A DNA stretch of 64,000 nucleotides from Armatimonadota bacterium (GTDB lineage: Bacteria > Armatimonadota > Chthonomonadetes > Chthonomonadales > Chthonomonadaceae): NCBI GenBank assembly GCA_028871815.1, contig JAGWMJ010000001.1:248001-312000 (forward strand). The letters run 5' to 3'. Shown piece after piece: positions 27,458 to 36,479 of this stretch. The stretch's first letter is position 1; each line of letters begins with the position of its first letter. Both the position numbers and the translations under genes were made by a program. The notes below the pieces were generated by a model. It had not been told where the DNA came from and did not search any database. It saw only the letters and a list, made by a program, of their open reading frames with translations.

Positions 27458-28984
27458 TCAGTTGGCAGGCGCCACTTGTGCCGCACTGACGGGAACCTCG
27501 GTTGCAGCCAGATGGTCGCCTGGTTGGACCTGTGCCTGTCCGATGATGATGAGTTTCTCGCCCGGCTGGAGACCGGACCGGATTTCGGTGAACTGGGAGT
27601 CAGTGAATCCGAGTGTTACTGCGCGCCTGGCTGCTATAGCGTCGCGATCCACAAACACGTGCGCAGCCGTCCCACTGTCCGGAAGAATGGCAGGCGTCGG
27701 CGCGACCACGGCATTACGATGCATGGCGAGAACTATGGTGGCGCGAGCAAACATCTGTGGGCGCAGAACATTGCCGTCATTTCGCAGTGAAATGCGGAGC
27801 GTAAATGCGCGCCCGGCGGCAGAGGCAACCGGATAGATCCGAGTTATAGTTCCTTGAAATACCCGGCCGTTCAGCGCATCCACATTCACGCCTACGGGCA
27901 TCCCGGTGTGGACAAACGCGAACTGATTCTCCGGAAGCTGCGCATCCATGTAGATGCTGTTCAGGTTGACGATCCGCATCACGTTTGGCTTGGTGATGGC
28001 CGCCTCCATACCGGGATCGATGTCGCGCTCGGCTACCACACCACTAATTGGAGAGCGGATGGAGGCATCGCTGAGCGCCTGTTGGGCGATACGCACAGCC
28101 GCCTCCTGCTGGCGCACGGCTGCCAGGGCTGATACTATTCCGGCGTTGGCGGTCGCAACATCCTCCTGCCGCAGCCGCACCTGCTGGCGGTTGCCGATGG
28201 CGGCTGCAAGCTCCTGTTGAGCCTGAACAACGGCGTCCTGAGCGCGGCGCACATCCTGGGGGCGGTTCCCGGCACGCAGCAAGCTGTATGCCTGAAACGC
28301 AGAGTTGTACTGAGCATCGGCCGAGTCCGCCACCGATTGCGCCTGATCCAACTGCTGGGCGGATATAGCCTCTTCACGATAGAGCTCCTGGTACCGCTTC
28401 AGATCGGACCGCGCCTGCGTTCGGCTGGAGGCGGCAGCCTGAACGTTTGCCTGCGCCTGCTTCAGCTCTTGTGGACGCGCACCTTCTCGCGTAACGGACG
28501 CCTGCTCACGGGCCGCGGCCAGCGCCGCCACGTCCTGCCTGATTGCGGCCTCCGTCTGTACCTGCGTGAGGGCCACGGTGGTCCTGGCGTTGGTAAGGGT
28601 CGTCTGGGCCTGCGTTACCCGGCTTTCGGCAGCAAGCAGGTTTGCCTGCTCCGCTGCCAGGCTGTTCCTCAAGTCCGACGTATCCTGCTGGGCGACGATC
28701 TCGCCGGCATGCACCACGTCGCCTTCCCGCGCGTAGACGGCCACGATCTTCCCTGCCGCCTTCACGGCCACGATCACATCGTTGAGGCTCGCGAGGGCGC
28801 CGGTTACCTGAACGGTATCGGAGATGTCGCGCCTTTCAACGGGCCACACCGAGACCTGTACCGGCACTACGGTTTGTGCCGCGGGCGTACCAACTGGCTG
28901 TTTGCCCGGCTTGCTGCAGCCAACCATACCGACCAGAATCGCCAATGCAATTAACGGAATGCGCTTCGTCATCGGCTGGTTCAC
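27458..28984 (-). CDS. RND/ABC efflux periplasmic adaptor lipoprotein (MFP/HlyD family)
   Basis: Periplasmic adaptor of 508 residues that bridges an inner-membrane pump and an outer-membrane channel. The N-terminus MTKRIPLIALAILVGMVGC is a lipoprotein signal with Cys after Met-Val-Gly. Domains follow in MFP order: barrel-sandwich half (VAVYAREGDVVHAGEIVAQQD), a long alpha-helical hairpin rich in Ala and Gln (residues 120-300), second half motif (SPISGVVAERDIDPGMEA), then beta-barrel. The hairpin is unusually long, roughly 180 residues. ATG 28984 overlaps the upstream stop (ATGA), which supports this start over ATG 28972. No pump gene adjoins. Confidence 0.87.
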   Translation of the reverse strand: MNQPMTKRIPLIALAILVGMVGCSKPGKQPVGTPAAQTVVPVQVSVWPVERRDISDTVQVTGALASLNDVIVAVKAAGKIVAVYAREGDVVHAGEIVAQQDTSDLRNSLAAEQANLLAAESRVTQAQTTLTNARTTVALTQVQTEAAIRQDVAALAAAREQASVTREGARPQELKQAQANVQAAASSRTQARSDLKRYQELYREEAISAQQLDQAQSVADSADAQYNSAFQAYSLLRAGNRPQDVRRAQDAVVQAQQELAAAIGNRQQVRLRQEDVATANAGIVSALAAVRQQEAAVRIAQQALSDASIRSPISGVVAERDIDPGMEAAITKPNVMRIVNLNSIYMDAQLPENQFAFVHTGMPVGVNVDALNGRVFQGTITRIYPVASAAGRAFTLRISLRNDGNVLRPQMFARATIVLAMHRNAVVAPTPAILPDSGTAAHVFVDRDAIAARRAVTLGFTDSQFTEIRSGLQPGEKLIIIGQAQVQPGDHLAATEVPVSAAQVAPAN

Positions 28985-30561
28985 TTCGCAGGCGCCGCTG
29001 CGCCGACTGCCGCAGGCGGCGGCGGCGCGGGAAACCCTGCGCCGGCAGGAAGGTACGCAAACCGCCCGGCGGCGTGATCGAGCGCCGCGCGCGCGGAGTT
29101 GAAGTCGTAGAGAGCGTTCACCTGATTATCCTCCGCCTGAGCCAGCGCAGACTGTGCGTTGCTCACTTCCAATAAAGGCGAGATGCCCGCCTGGGCGGCC
29201 ACGCCGGCATTGTAGCGCACACGCGCCAGGCGGTATTGATCACGTGCCTCCTTGAGTGCCGCATCGGCAACACGGACTCGCTCGGCAGCCTGAACGACGT
29301 TGAGCCATGCCGTGCGCACATCTAACGTGACCTGGTCGGTGACGACACGAAGAGCGTTTTCAGCTACGGCGACTCCGGCCCGCGCCTCTTTGAGGCGTGC
29401 TTTGGCAAACCCGCCCTCGAAGATCGGCATAGAAAGCTGAGCCACAAAAGCCCCATTGGTGGTAATGGGCGTAAAGCCGGCTGCATTCGGATTGTAATTG
29501 GCCGTAATCGAAAGGCCGAGCGATGGAAGCTGGCTCCGTTCTGCCAACAGAATGCCCTTGCGAGCGGCAGCCAGGGCAGCATCGCCTTCAAGTATTTCTG
29601 GCCGGTCGTTCAGCGCCTGCGCCAGATCGGCGCGATAGTCGCTGCCCAGGTCGAGCGCGTCGAACCCGGTGCTTGTCGCAGGCGCAGTGACCGTAGCGGC
29701 TGTGGGCGGATTCAGGACTGCGCCATCGGCTGAAACCTGCAGCGGCGTATCGATGTTGAGCCCGATGGCGCTGTTTAGCGCGGCAACAGCAAGGCTTACC
29801 GAACTTCGGGCCGATATAAGTTGCTGCTGTGCGTTGGCCACGTTGGTTTCGGCGCTGATCACATCAAACTGCGCCACGGTACCGGCACGGAGCTTCTTCC
29901 GCGCGTCATCCAGCTGCAGCTGATTGTCGCGGACGTTCTCGGAGGCCACGGTAACGGTAGCTTCGGCGCGCAGAAGGCTGTAGAAGGCCGACTTGACGCT
30001 AAGAACGAGGTCGTTTTGCGCGCGGTTTATGTCGAGGCGGCTGCTGATCTGTTGGAATTCGGCCTGGGTTTTGGCGGCTCGCAACTCGCCGACGATATCA
30101 ATCGGCAGAGTTGCTTGAAGGCCCAACACCGGCTGATCGGGATTCGCAAGCACAATGGTCTGTCCGTTGAACTTTGCTGATTGTCCCTGATTAAGCCGGG
30201 TGTATGTAAAGGTGCTGCTAAGCGTTGGATTGAAGGCGGCGCCGGCTTCGGCCGTGTGGCCTTGTGCCTGTACGAGCGCCTCCTGTGCCGCCACGAGTGT
30301 TGGGTTGACGCGCAGCGCCATGGAGACCGCCTGCGCGAGGGAGAGAGGCGCGCCGTTAGCGCCAGGTGAAGCCTCCAGGCCGGGCGACTTGTTCAGCGCC
30401 GGTGTTTGAGCCTGGGCATGCGCGGCCGGCGGTGCGACGAGCGCGATTACGGCCGCAGTCGCTGAGATCAGGGAACAGCGGCTCCGGCGATCGGATGGTC
30501 GGCGGCGAACTGGAAAAAGCTTCATGGGCATGAACTTTTGTGTAACGAAGGAATTATTCAT
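28981..30561 (-). CDS. TolC-type outer membrane efflux factor
   Basis: Outer-membrane channel of 526 residues. A signal peptide (ATAAVIALVAPPAAHAQ) is followed by two repeated coiled-coil halves. Each has the TolC family pattern: LSLAQAVSMALRVNPTLVAA in the first and DLAQALNDRPEILEGDAAL in the second, ending with ISPLLEVSNAQSALAQAEDN. ATG 30561, 30531 and 30525 are all in frame ahead of the signal peptide. It is coupled by ATGA overlap to the adaptor gene downstream. A terminator-like hairpin lies just upstream, which separates it from rpoD, so it needs its own promoter; none with a good -35 was seen. Confidence 0.88.
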   Translation of the reverse strand: MNNSFVTQKFMPMKLFPVRRRPSDRRSRCSLISATAAVIALVAPPAAHAQAQTPALNKSPGLEASPGANGAPLSLAQAVSMALRVNPTLVAAQEALVQAQGHTAEAGAAFNPTLSSTFTYTRLNQGQSAKFNGQTIVLANPDQPVLGLQATLPIDIVGELRAAKTQAEFQQISSRLDINRAQNDLVLSVKSAFYSLLRAEATVTVASENVRDNQLQLDDARKKLRAGTVAQFDVISAETNVANAQQQLISARSSVSLAVAALNSAIGLNIDTPLQVSADGAVLNPPTAATVTAPATSTGFDALDLGSDYRADLAQALNDRPEILEGDAALAAARKGILLAERSQLPSLGLSITANYNPNAAGFTPITTNGAFVAQLSMPIFEGGFAKARLKEARAGVAVAENALRVVTDQVTLDVRTAWLNVVQAAERVRVADAALKEARDQYRLARVRYNAGVAAQAGISPLLEVSNAQSALAQAEDNQVNALYDFNSARAALDHAAGRFAYLPAGAGFPAPPPPAAVGAAAPAK

Positions 30562-30565
30562 AAGA

Positions 30566-30597
30566 ACGGGCGGACGCCTGAGGATGCGCCCGCCCGT
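30566..30597 (-). terminator. Hairpin after rpoD
   Basis: Eight-base perfect stem ACGGGCGG/CCGCCCGT (30566-30573 with 30590-30597), extended inward by near-complementary GCGC/GCGT. On the minus strand it is followed by TTCTT, a short T-rich run. It sits between the sigma factor stop and the efflux gene. Confidence 0.55.
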
Positions 30598-30632
30598 GTT
30601 ACGCCTTGTGACCGTGCCAGGCCGCGCGCGGC

Positions 30633-31739
30633 CTAGTGACGACTGAGCTCAGCCGGCCCGATATGCCGCAGCTTCTTAAGGGCGCGGAGTTCAATCTGCC
30701 GGACACGCTCACGCGTCACGTCGAGGCGGCGACCCACCTCTTCCAGTGTGTGCGCGTGCCCATCCTCCAGACCGAACCGCATCCGGAGAACCTCGCGCTC
30801 CCGCGCGGTAAGTTTGTCGAGCACATCCTCGATCTGTTCGCGGCGGATCAGGTTGAGCGTAGCTTCGGCGGGAGATACGGCCGTCTGGCTCTGAATAAAG
30901 TCGGCCAGCTGGCTGTTATCCTTCTCGCCGACCGGGGTCTCCAGCGAGAGCGGTTCCAGGGCTATGCGCATGATCTCGTTGACGCGCTCCACGGGAACTT
31001 CGAGCTCACGCGCGATCTCTTCCACGGTAGGATCGCGAAGGAGCTGCTGCCGCAGCCTGCCGGACGCCTTTACCACCTTGTGGATGATTTCGGCAACATA
31101 GACTGGGATGCGGATCGTGCGTCCCTGGTTGATGATAGCGCGCGCGATCGCCCGCCGGATCCACCAGGTGGCGTACGTGCTAAAGCGGTAACCCTTGCTG
31201 GGGTCAAACTTCTCCACGGCGCGTATCAGCCCGATATTGCCTTCCTGAATCAGGTCGGGAAGCGGGATACCACGAACGCTGTACTTCTTGGCGATGGATA
31301 CCACAAGCCGCAGGTTGGCTTCGGTGAGCTTGTCTTTGGCGACCTTGTCGCCGTTCTGCACGGCGCGCGCGAGGCGGATCTCTTCATCGGCCGTGAGGAG
31401 TTGCGCGCCTTTCGCGCGGCTCATCCAAAGGTGGAGCGTTTCGTCGTGGCGACTGTGGTCGGTCTCCTCCGAGGCACGCGTACGAGGCGCACGGTGGTGC
31501 GTTACGGTTGGTTCCGGAACAGGGATAGGCTCCGCTACGTGCGCCACGGCCGGCTCGAAGGCCGCTTCGGCCGACGCCGCACCAGCTTCATACAGGTGCA
31601 GGATCTCCTCGTTGGGCTCTTCGCCAAACGTCTCTTCCACATCCTCTTCGGGCAATTCCGCCGCTGCTTTGGAGCGATGCCGCGGCGTCGGCGCCTTCCG
31701 CACGCGCGACTCTTCAAGTGCCACGGTTTCGGTGCTCAT
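30633..31739 (-). CDS. rpoD: Primary RNA polymerase sigma factor (RpoD/SigA)
   Basis: Principal sigma-70 factor of 368 residues. Region 1.2 starts at [18 protein letters not shown]; region 2 contains [29 protein letters not shown] and [14 protein letters not shown] (2.3/2.4); region 3 lies near [18 protein letters not shown]; region 4 has [19 protein letters not shown] with the -35-reading helix. The N-terminal 100 residues are acidic, low complexity and without region 1.1, as in many short primary sigma factors. AGGAG lies nine bases before ATG 31739. Transcription likely starts at the consensus promoter at 32086-32114, which leaves a leader of about 340 bases. Confidence 0.95.
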   Translation of the reverse strand: MSTETVALEESRVRKAPTPRHRSKAAAELPEEDVEETFGEEPNEEILHLYEAGAASAEAAFEPAVAHVAEPIPVPEPTVTHHRAPRTRASEETDHSRHDETLHLWMSRAKGAQLLTADEEIRLARAVQNGDKVAKDKLTEANLRLVVSIAKKYSVRGIPLPDLIQEGNIGLIRAVEKFDPSKGYRFSTYATWWIRRAIARAIINQGRTIRIPVYVAEIIHKVVKASGRLRQQLLRDPTVEEIARELEVPVERVNEIMRIALEPLSLETPVGEKDNSQLADFIQSQTAVSPAEATLNLIRREQIEDVLDKLTAREREVLRMRFGLEDGHAHTLEEVGRRLDVTRERVRQIELRALKKLRHIGPAELSRH

Positions 31740-32079
31740 TGGAACTTTCTCCTCTGGTCGTTGCGCAGCGGAATCGCCGCGGCGCAGTAAGTGATATTTT
31801 TCACAGGATGAGCAGAACCTACAACCGGCATCACGGCCGCGCTCAACGTTATCTTTCTACTCATTTCCAAGTCGGTGTGGACTTTTCCTCCCACAATTCG
31901 CCGTGCTGCTACCGTATTCCTCGCTGAGCCGCTCTCGCAGCACCACTCTCTCGCGGGGTTCGACCTTCCGAGCGTGCACGGCACAGATAGGTGTTTTGCC
32001 CGGCGGCCCGCCAATTGACGGGCGGCTCGTTATTTTCTTCACAAACTCGAATCAGGAAACTGAATCGTCACGCCACAGT
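31740..32079 (-). other. Long 5' leader of rpoD
   Basis: Predicted untranslated leader between the consensus promoter and the sigma factor start. It holds a hairpin GCCCG-(8)-CGGGC near 32006-32025 and a small open frame starting ATG at 32042 (61 codons) without a clear ribosome site or family match. No known riboswitch fold was recognised. Confidence 0.45.
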
Positions 32080-32085
32080 TTCCTT

Positions 32086-32114
32086 ATTATAAGAGACCAG
32101 CTTTCCTTTGTCAA
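32086..32114 (-). promoter_or_regulatory. Full-consensus sigma-70 promoter of rpoD
   Basis: Minus strand: -35 TTGACA (32109-32114), exactly 17 bases, -10 TATAAT (32086-32091). Both hexamers match consensus 6/6. The surroundings are AT-rich in a GC-rich genome. The next gene in this orientation is the sigma factor. Confidence 0.88.
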
Positions 32115-32185
32115 GTTATTTTGCGATGCTCTGATTTAAACGCTTCTGGTCTCGCTCTGTTGCATGCTGTTGCAGAATTAACACT

Positions 32186-33343
32186 CTACAGGGGAGCGTG
32201 CAGGCTGCTTCGGGCGGGGCGCAACTCGGCAACTGCGCTTGCGACCGCGATCGCTGCCTCACGCACTGCCGTCTCCGTCGTGCCGCGGCCCAGCGTCAGG
32301 CGCAGCCCGCATCGGGCCAGCTCCGGCGACAATCCCATTGCCAGCAGCACGTGCGAGGGATCGGTGCTCCCAGCCGAGCATGCAGCGCCGGCTGAGGCCC
32401 GTATCCCCCTGGCGTCCAGCGCCAGCACCATAGCGGCGCCGTCGACGCCGGGTATGCAGAAGTGGACGTTACCCGGCAGTCGATCCGCCCTCGGTCCGGT
32501 CAGGATTGCGTCCGGGACAGCGAGTTGTATCTGCTCGATCAGCGCCTCCCGCAGGGCCGTCGTCCGCCTGGCTTCCAGCTCAACGCGATCCATTGCAGAA
32601 GACACAGCGCTACCGAATCCTACGATTCCTGCCACATTCGTGGTTCCTCCACGGCGGCCGCGTTCCTGGCCTCCGCCCGTAACCGCCGGGCGCCAGGCGA
32701 TGCCGCTCCGAATGTAGAGCGCGCCGACGCCTTGAGGTCCATAGAGTTTATGGCTTGAGACGCTGAGCAGATCGACTTCCATGCGCCGCACATCTATCGG
32801 CAATACGCCAAAGGTCTGGACGGCGTCGATGTGCAGCGGCACGCGGTGACGCCGGCAGATCCGTGCGATCTCGCCAACGGGCTGCACCGATCCAACCTCG
32901 TTGTTGGCATGCATTACAGAGACGATACGGGTATCGGCCCGGATGAGGCGGGCGACCTCCTCAACGCGCACGATGCCTTCCGCATCCACAGGCGCCAGGT
33001 CCGTACGAAGGTGGCGCCAGACGGCGCAAGCCTGAAGCGCAGATTCGTGCTCGATGCGGGTTGTGAGTAGTGTGCCGGATGTGCAGTCAATTGCAACACC
33101 TGCGATTGCCATCCAGATCGATTCGGTGCCGCCGCTGGTAAACACAATCTCCTCTGCCTGTGCCCCGACGGCAGCCGCCACACGCTCCCGAGCCTCTTCG
33201 ATGGCGGCAGCAGCGGTTTGGGCCGACTCATAGAGGGCCGAGGCGTTGGCGAACTGTGGACCCAGCCACGGAAGCATGGCTTCCAGGGCAGCGGGATCAA
33301 GCGGCGTGGTCGCGGCGTAGTCGAAGTATCTGGCGGCCGTCAT
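32186..33343 (-). CDS. Cysteine desulfurase (NifS/IscS family)
   Basis: PLP enzyme that takes sulfur from cysteine for Fe-S clusters or thio-modified tRNA. The 385-residue protein begins RYFDYAATTPLDPAALEAM, typical of class V aminotransferases. PLP-binding motifs include FTSGGTESIW, HIDAVQTFG and SSHKLYGPQG, whose lysine forms the Schiff base. The active cysteine lies in SAGAACSAGSTDPSHV. No iscU, mnmA or sufS partner is adjacent, so its exact route is unclear. It is followed upstream in the same strand by a pterin dehydratase gene only ten bases away. Confidence 0.92.
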   Translation of the reverse strand: MTAARYFDYAATTPLDPAALEAMLPWLGPQFANASALYESAQTAAAAIEEARERVAAAVGAQAEEIVFTSGGTESIWMAIAGVAIDCTSGTLLTTRIEHESALQACAVWRHLRTDLAPVDAEGIVRVEEVARLIRADTRIVSVMHANNEVGSVQPVGEIARICRRHRVPLHIDAVQTFGVLPIDVRRMEVDLLSVSSHKLYGPQGVGALYIRSGIAWRPAVTGGGQERGRRGGTTNVAGIVGFGSAVSSAMDRVELEARRTTALREALIEQIQLAVPDAILTGPRADRLPGNVHFCIPGVDGAAMVLALDARGIRASAGAACSAGSTDPSHVLLAMGLSPELARCGLRLTLGRGTTETAVREAAIAVASAVAELRPARSSLHAPL

Positions 33344-33352
33344 GCTGGGTCG

Positions 33353-33646
33353 TCAGCCGATCTCCAGCTGTTCGATCTGCGTCGCGAGCGCGATATCCAT
33401 GCCGGTGATGCCGCCGGCCGAGTGTGTGGAAAGCGAGATTTCCACGCGGTTATACACGTTGCGCCAATCGGGATGGTGGTCCATCTGCTGGGCAAGCAGC
33501 GCAACGCGTGACATGAAGCCCCACGCCGTTACAAAGTCTGCAAACTGAAACGACTTGCAGATCGCACCATCTACAATGTTCCAGCCATTCAGGGAGGCCA
33601 GCTGCCGCGTCTGTTCCTCGGGAGATAGCAGCGTGCGTGACGCCAT
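33353..33646 (-). CDS. Pterin-4a-carbinolamine dehydratase
   Basis: Small enzyme of 97 residues that recycles 4a-hydroxytetrahydrobiopterin or acts in pterin metabolism. The diagnostic motif QQMDHHPDWRNVYNRVEISLSTH (residues 53-75) contains the catalytic His pair, and LNGW near the N-terminus is also typical. ATG 33646 fits the family length. No aromatic amino acid hydroxylase lies nearby. Its placement beside a cysteine desulfurase has no evident functional link. A 12-base gap separates it from the J-domain-like gene upstream. Confidence 0.92.
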   Translation of the reverse strand: MASRTLLSPEEQTRQLASLNGWNIVDGAICKSFQFADFVTAWGFMSRVALLAQQMDHHPDWRNVYNRVEISLSTHSAGGITGMDIALATQIEQLEIG

Positions 33647-33658
33647 AATCGCGGAACC

Positions 33659-34207
33659 TCAGGAAGAGGCCGGCCGCGCCACATCCGGCGCAGCGTCAAA
33701 CTCCAGCATATCGAAACGACGTGTTGTGGGGTCCAGGGCGTCCCGCAGGACCTGGAACGATGCGTCCAGCCTCCGGCGGATTTCCGCCGCCTGCCGCGCC
33801 TCATCGGACTCAGCGGCAAACCGGCTGCTGTCACACCGAATCACGAGCCTCTGATATGCCGAAGTTACCGCGGCAAAGTCGCTGCCGGGCTCAACCCCAA
33901 GAAGCCGGTAGTGGTAGTTCAACGGATCACTGTCGGCCAGCACGGGCGCCAGAGGGGCGGCATCCTGCTCTACCGTGCGGGCGGCGCCTGGTGGCAAGCC
34001 GGCAGCAATCTCTTGTGGCGTGCGGCGCGGCGCGGAGGCAGCGGCGGCATTTGCCCGGCGCTCGGGGTCGAGCGCCTCGCTCAGTTCGGCCCGGGCCGCG
34101 GTCTCCGCGTCGCGGTGACTGTATTCCGAATCAACCCTGTCGAAGCGGTCTTTAATCTCGTCAAGCTTGCCCTTGGCAATGCGGTATATGCGATCTGGAA
34201 GGCTCAT
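33659..34207 (-). CDS. Degenerate J-domain-like protein downstream of pspA
   Basis: Cytoplasmic protein of 182 residues. Residues 95-165 resemble a J-domain (YRLLGVEPGSDFAAVTSAYQ, then FQVLRDALDPTTRRFDML), but the HPD tripeptide needed to stimulate DnaK is absent; that loop reads RCDSSRF. The first 90 residues are charged and low complexity. It follows pspA by 18 bases on the same strand and may be a partner of the PspA membrane-repair system, by position only. The J-domain call rests on pattern, not on an alignment. Confidence 0.62.
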   Translation of the reverse strand: MSLPDRIYRIAKGKLDEIKDRFDRVDSEYSHRDAETAARAELSEALDPERRANAAAASAPRRTPQEIAAGLPPGAARTVEQDAAPLAPVLADSDPLNYHYRLLGVEPGSDFAAVTSAYQRLVIRCDSSRFAAESDEARQAAEIRRRLDASFQVLRDALDPTTRRFDMLEFDAAPDVARPASS

Positions 34208-34225
34208 TTAAGCACCTTGAGCGGT

Positions 34226-35056
34226 CTACTTCTGGCCCCCCAGCTTCGACTCAAGCTCCCTCAACTGGCGGTCGATCTCCGATTCTACCGGGGAAGCTGC
34301 GCCGTTGCCTGCCGTAGCGGATGAGCCGGCGCCTACGGACTGAGTCTGCTGCTGCTGGCTGGTGGTGTAGGCCGCAGCAGGATTGCCCCCGAGCGACATC
34401 TTGGCTTCGAGCTCAGCAAGTTGGCGGTCTGCCTCGGCATCCATGCCCGCCATCTCCATCTGCTGCACTTTGGAATCCATACTCGTGCTGGTGACTTCTG
34501 CACGAGCTGTAGCTTCGGACTGCATGGATTGGATGCGATCCTGTACGGCCGACCAGTTGTTCGCGTTGTCGCTGAAAACCATTCCTTCCATCGCCTTGTT
34601 GAGGCGAATCTGGATCTGTGCCTGCTTCAAGTTGGCCTTCATTGCGAGCGCTTCCGACGTCTTGGCCCGGATTTGCTGCTCTTCTTGCTGAATAGCCTGT
34701 TTAACCTTTTCGGCCGATTCGATTGCCGAAGCCAGGTTCTGGCGCATCGATACCAGCGTCTGCTCCTGGATGGCCTTCTCCTTCATGAATTGGCGCGCCA
34801 GTTCGCGGTTACCGGTTTGAAGCGCCTGCATCGCCTTCTTCTCGCAATCGGCCACCAGACGTTCGCTCCGGTCAACTTCCGCCTGCAGATTGTGCTTCTG
34901 GGTAACCGCCTGAACCGCGAGCTCGCGGTTCTTGATCTGGTTCTCCTTCATCTCGCGCACGGCTTCGCTCAGGATGATTTCGGGATCTTCCCATTCATCC
35001 ATTTTCCCCATGATCAGGGCCCGCAGGTAGCGGATCATTCGTTTTAGCGGTCCCAT
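34226..35056 (-). CDS. pspA: Phage shock protein A / IM30 (Vipp1) family
   Basis: ESCRT-III-like membrane-remodelling protein of 276 residues. The N-terminal amphipathic helix MIRYLRALIMGKMDEWEDPE is followed by long coiled-coil helices with the family motifs ILSEAVREMKENQIKNRE and LVADCEKKAMQALQTGNRELA (read across residues 20-90). A low-complexity Gln/Ser linker separates a last helix EIDRQLRELESKLGGQK, a C-terminal extension more like Vipp1 than PspA. ATG 35056 is the natural start; the frame is open to 35125 without conservation. A good promoter lies about 70 bases upstream. Confidence 0.92.
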   Translation of the reverse strand: MGPLKRMIRYLRALIMGKMDEWEDPEIILSEAVREMKENQIKNRELAVQAVTQKHNLQAEVDRSERLVADCEKKAMQALQTGNRELARQFMKEKAIQEQTLVSMRQNLASAIESAEKVKQAIQQEEQQIRAKTSEALAMKANLKQAQIQIRLNKAMEGMVFSDNANNWSAVQDRIQSMQSEATARAEVTSTSMDSKVQQMEMAGMDAEADRQLAELEAKMSLGGNPAAAYTTSQQQQTQSVGAGSSATAGNGAASPVESEIDRQLRELESKLGGQK

Positions 35057-35133
35057 TGCGGGCCTTCTCCTTCTGCCGGTGAAACTGGCGGCGACGACAG
35101 AGTGCGCTGGCAGGCACTCTCCCACAGGATGGT

Positions 35134-35162
35134 ATTATCACACGATTCACGGGAGATGTCAA
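35134..35162 (-). promoter_or_regulatory. Sigma-70 promoter of pspA
   Basis: Minus strand: -35 TTGACA (35157-35162), 17-base spacer, -10 GATAAT (35134-35139). It reads towards pspA. A housekeeping-type promoter here differs from the sigma-54 control known for enterobacterial psp. Confidence 0.75.
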
Positions 35163-35190
35163 CGCAGAGCACCGGGAGGTTGAGAGACCG

Positions 35191-36390
35191 ATGAGAGAAA
35201 GGCAAGACGGTGGCGCGGCGCCGACGAGCGACGCGCCGGGCGCGGCCGCACCGGCTGTGCTTCGCGTTACTCCTGAGCGATGGCGAGCGCTATTGATGGC
35301 GTGCATGGCCATATTGGCTGTGGGGGCTATCCTGGCTGCGCTTGAATGGTTGCTGCAGCAGATCCATCACACGGTGCTGATATTCGCGGTTGCGTCACTG
35401 CTGGCGTATGCGTTGGACCCGGTGGTGGAGTTTGCCCGCCGCCGTGCCCGCGGACGCCGCGCAAGCAGAGCGGCCGGTGTTGCCACCGTAACGCTTGTAA
35501 TCCTGCTGGCGCTTGGCGTATCGGTTTGGGTACTCGGCGCCGAGGCGGCAATTCAGGGGCGGTCGCTCGCCCGCCAGGGCCCCGCGATCCGGCAGCATGC
35601 GCTCGCCCACCTTCACCTCACCGATCTGTGGCTGCGGCACCACGGAATACCGCTCAGCCTGGCCCATATAGCCCGGCACCCGCCTCCTTCCGTGCGTGAC
35701 TGGGTGACCACGGCGACGCCGGGCTTCGTCTCATCGGCGCGCCGGTTTACCCGGAGCGCATTCGAGACGTTTCTGGCGTGCCTGGTCACGCTCTACCTGC
35801 TGATCTACGGTACGGCCCTGCGAGAAGGGCTCGCACACCGCCTGCCGGAGTGGCTTGCGCCGCACTTCCATGCCTGGCAATCCGACGCAAATGCCCTGCT
35901 TAGCGGCTATGTGCGGGGGCAGCTGGCTCTGGCCATCCTGACGGGCGTTGCTGCCGCGGTGGCTTGCGCAGTTCTTGGCGTCCGCTTCTGGCTGCTGATC
36001 GGCGCATTCGTCGCGGTTGCCGCTCTGGTGCCGGTGTTTGGCGCCTATGTCGGCGCGGCGCCGGCACTGATTGCCGCCGGACTCTCACCGCCAGGTCCGC
36101 TGCTTTCGCCGGTCGGAAAGATTGTGGTGCTGATCGTGGTGTTTGTGGCGCTCAACGAGTTCGGCTCCAAGGTGCTCTTCCCAAAACTGGTGGGGAAGGC
36201 GCTCGGCCTGCATGAGGTCGTTGTGCTGTTTGTGATCCTGGCCGGATTGGAGGTTGGCGGCGTGTGGGGCGTGCTGTTCGCCGCGCCCGTCGCTTCTCTG
36301 GTGCTGGTTACTGCGGCCCATGCGATGGATCTATGGCTCGGACGGGCTGCCGGCGACACCTTGGGCTCGATGCCACCACGCAAGACGTAG
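35191..36390 (+). CDS. AI-2E family transporter (PerM/UPF0118)
   Basis: Polytopic inner-membrane protein of 399 residues. Seven to eight hydrophobic segments are visible. The first is preceded by the paired helices LMACMAILAVGAILAALEWL and VLIFAVASLLAYALDPVVEF. The family's conserved C-terminal region is present (LNEFGSKVLFPKLVGKALGL, then HEVVVLFVILAGLEVGGVWG). Members are implicated in AI-2 export or Na+/H+ exchange; the substrate here is unknown. GGGAGG lies 14 bases before ATG 35191. The gene ends before a bidirectional terminator hairpin. Confidence 0.9.
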   Translation: MRERQDGGAAPTSDAPGAAAPAVLRVTPERWRALLMACMAILAVGAILAALEWLLQQIHHTVLIFAVASLLAYALDPVVEFARRRARGRRASRAAGVATVTLVILLALGVSVWVLGAEAAIQGRSLARQGPAIRQHALAHLHLTDLWLRHHGIPLSLAHIARHPPPSVRDWVTTATPGFVSSARRFTRSAFETFLACLVTLYLLIYGTALREGLAHRLPEWLAPHFHAWQSDANALLSGYVRGQLALAILTGVAAAVACAVLGVRFWLLIGAFVAVAALVPVFGAYVGAAPALIAAGLSPPGPLLSPVGKIVVLIVVFVALNEFGSKVLFPKLVGKALGLHEVVVLFVILAGLEVGGVWGVLFAAPVASLVLVTAAHAMDLWLGRAAGDTLGSMPPRKT

Positions 36391-36413
36391 AGCGGAACGA
36401 TGCGGCAGACATG

Positions 36414-36451
36414 GAAACGGCTCCGGGGGCATCAGCCTCCGGAGCCGTTTC
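36414..36451. terminator. Bidirectional intrinsic terminator
   Basis: Perfect 13-base stem GAAACGGCTCCGG/CCGGAGCCGTTTC (36414-36426 with 36439-36451) with a 12-base loop. It lies between two convergent genes, and the flanking A/T bases provide T runs in both directions. Confidence 0.82.
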
Positions 36452-36479
36452 GGTGTACGCAAACTGTGCCGGTGGCTGG

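Noticed and set aside
30636-31790. 384-codon open frame opposite rpoD
   Set aside because: It lies entirely antisense to a clear sigma factor; the translation has no domain features and reflects GC-rich codon bias.
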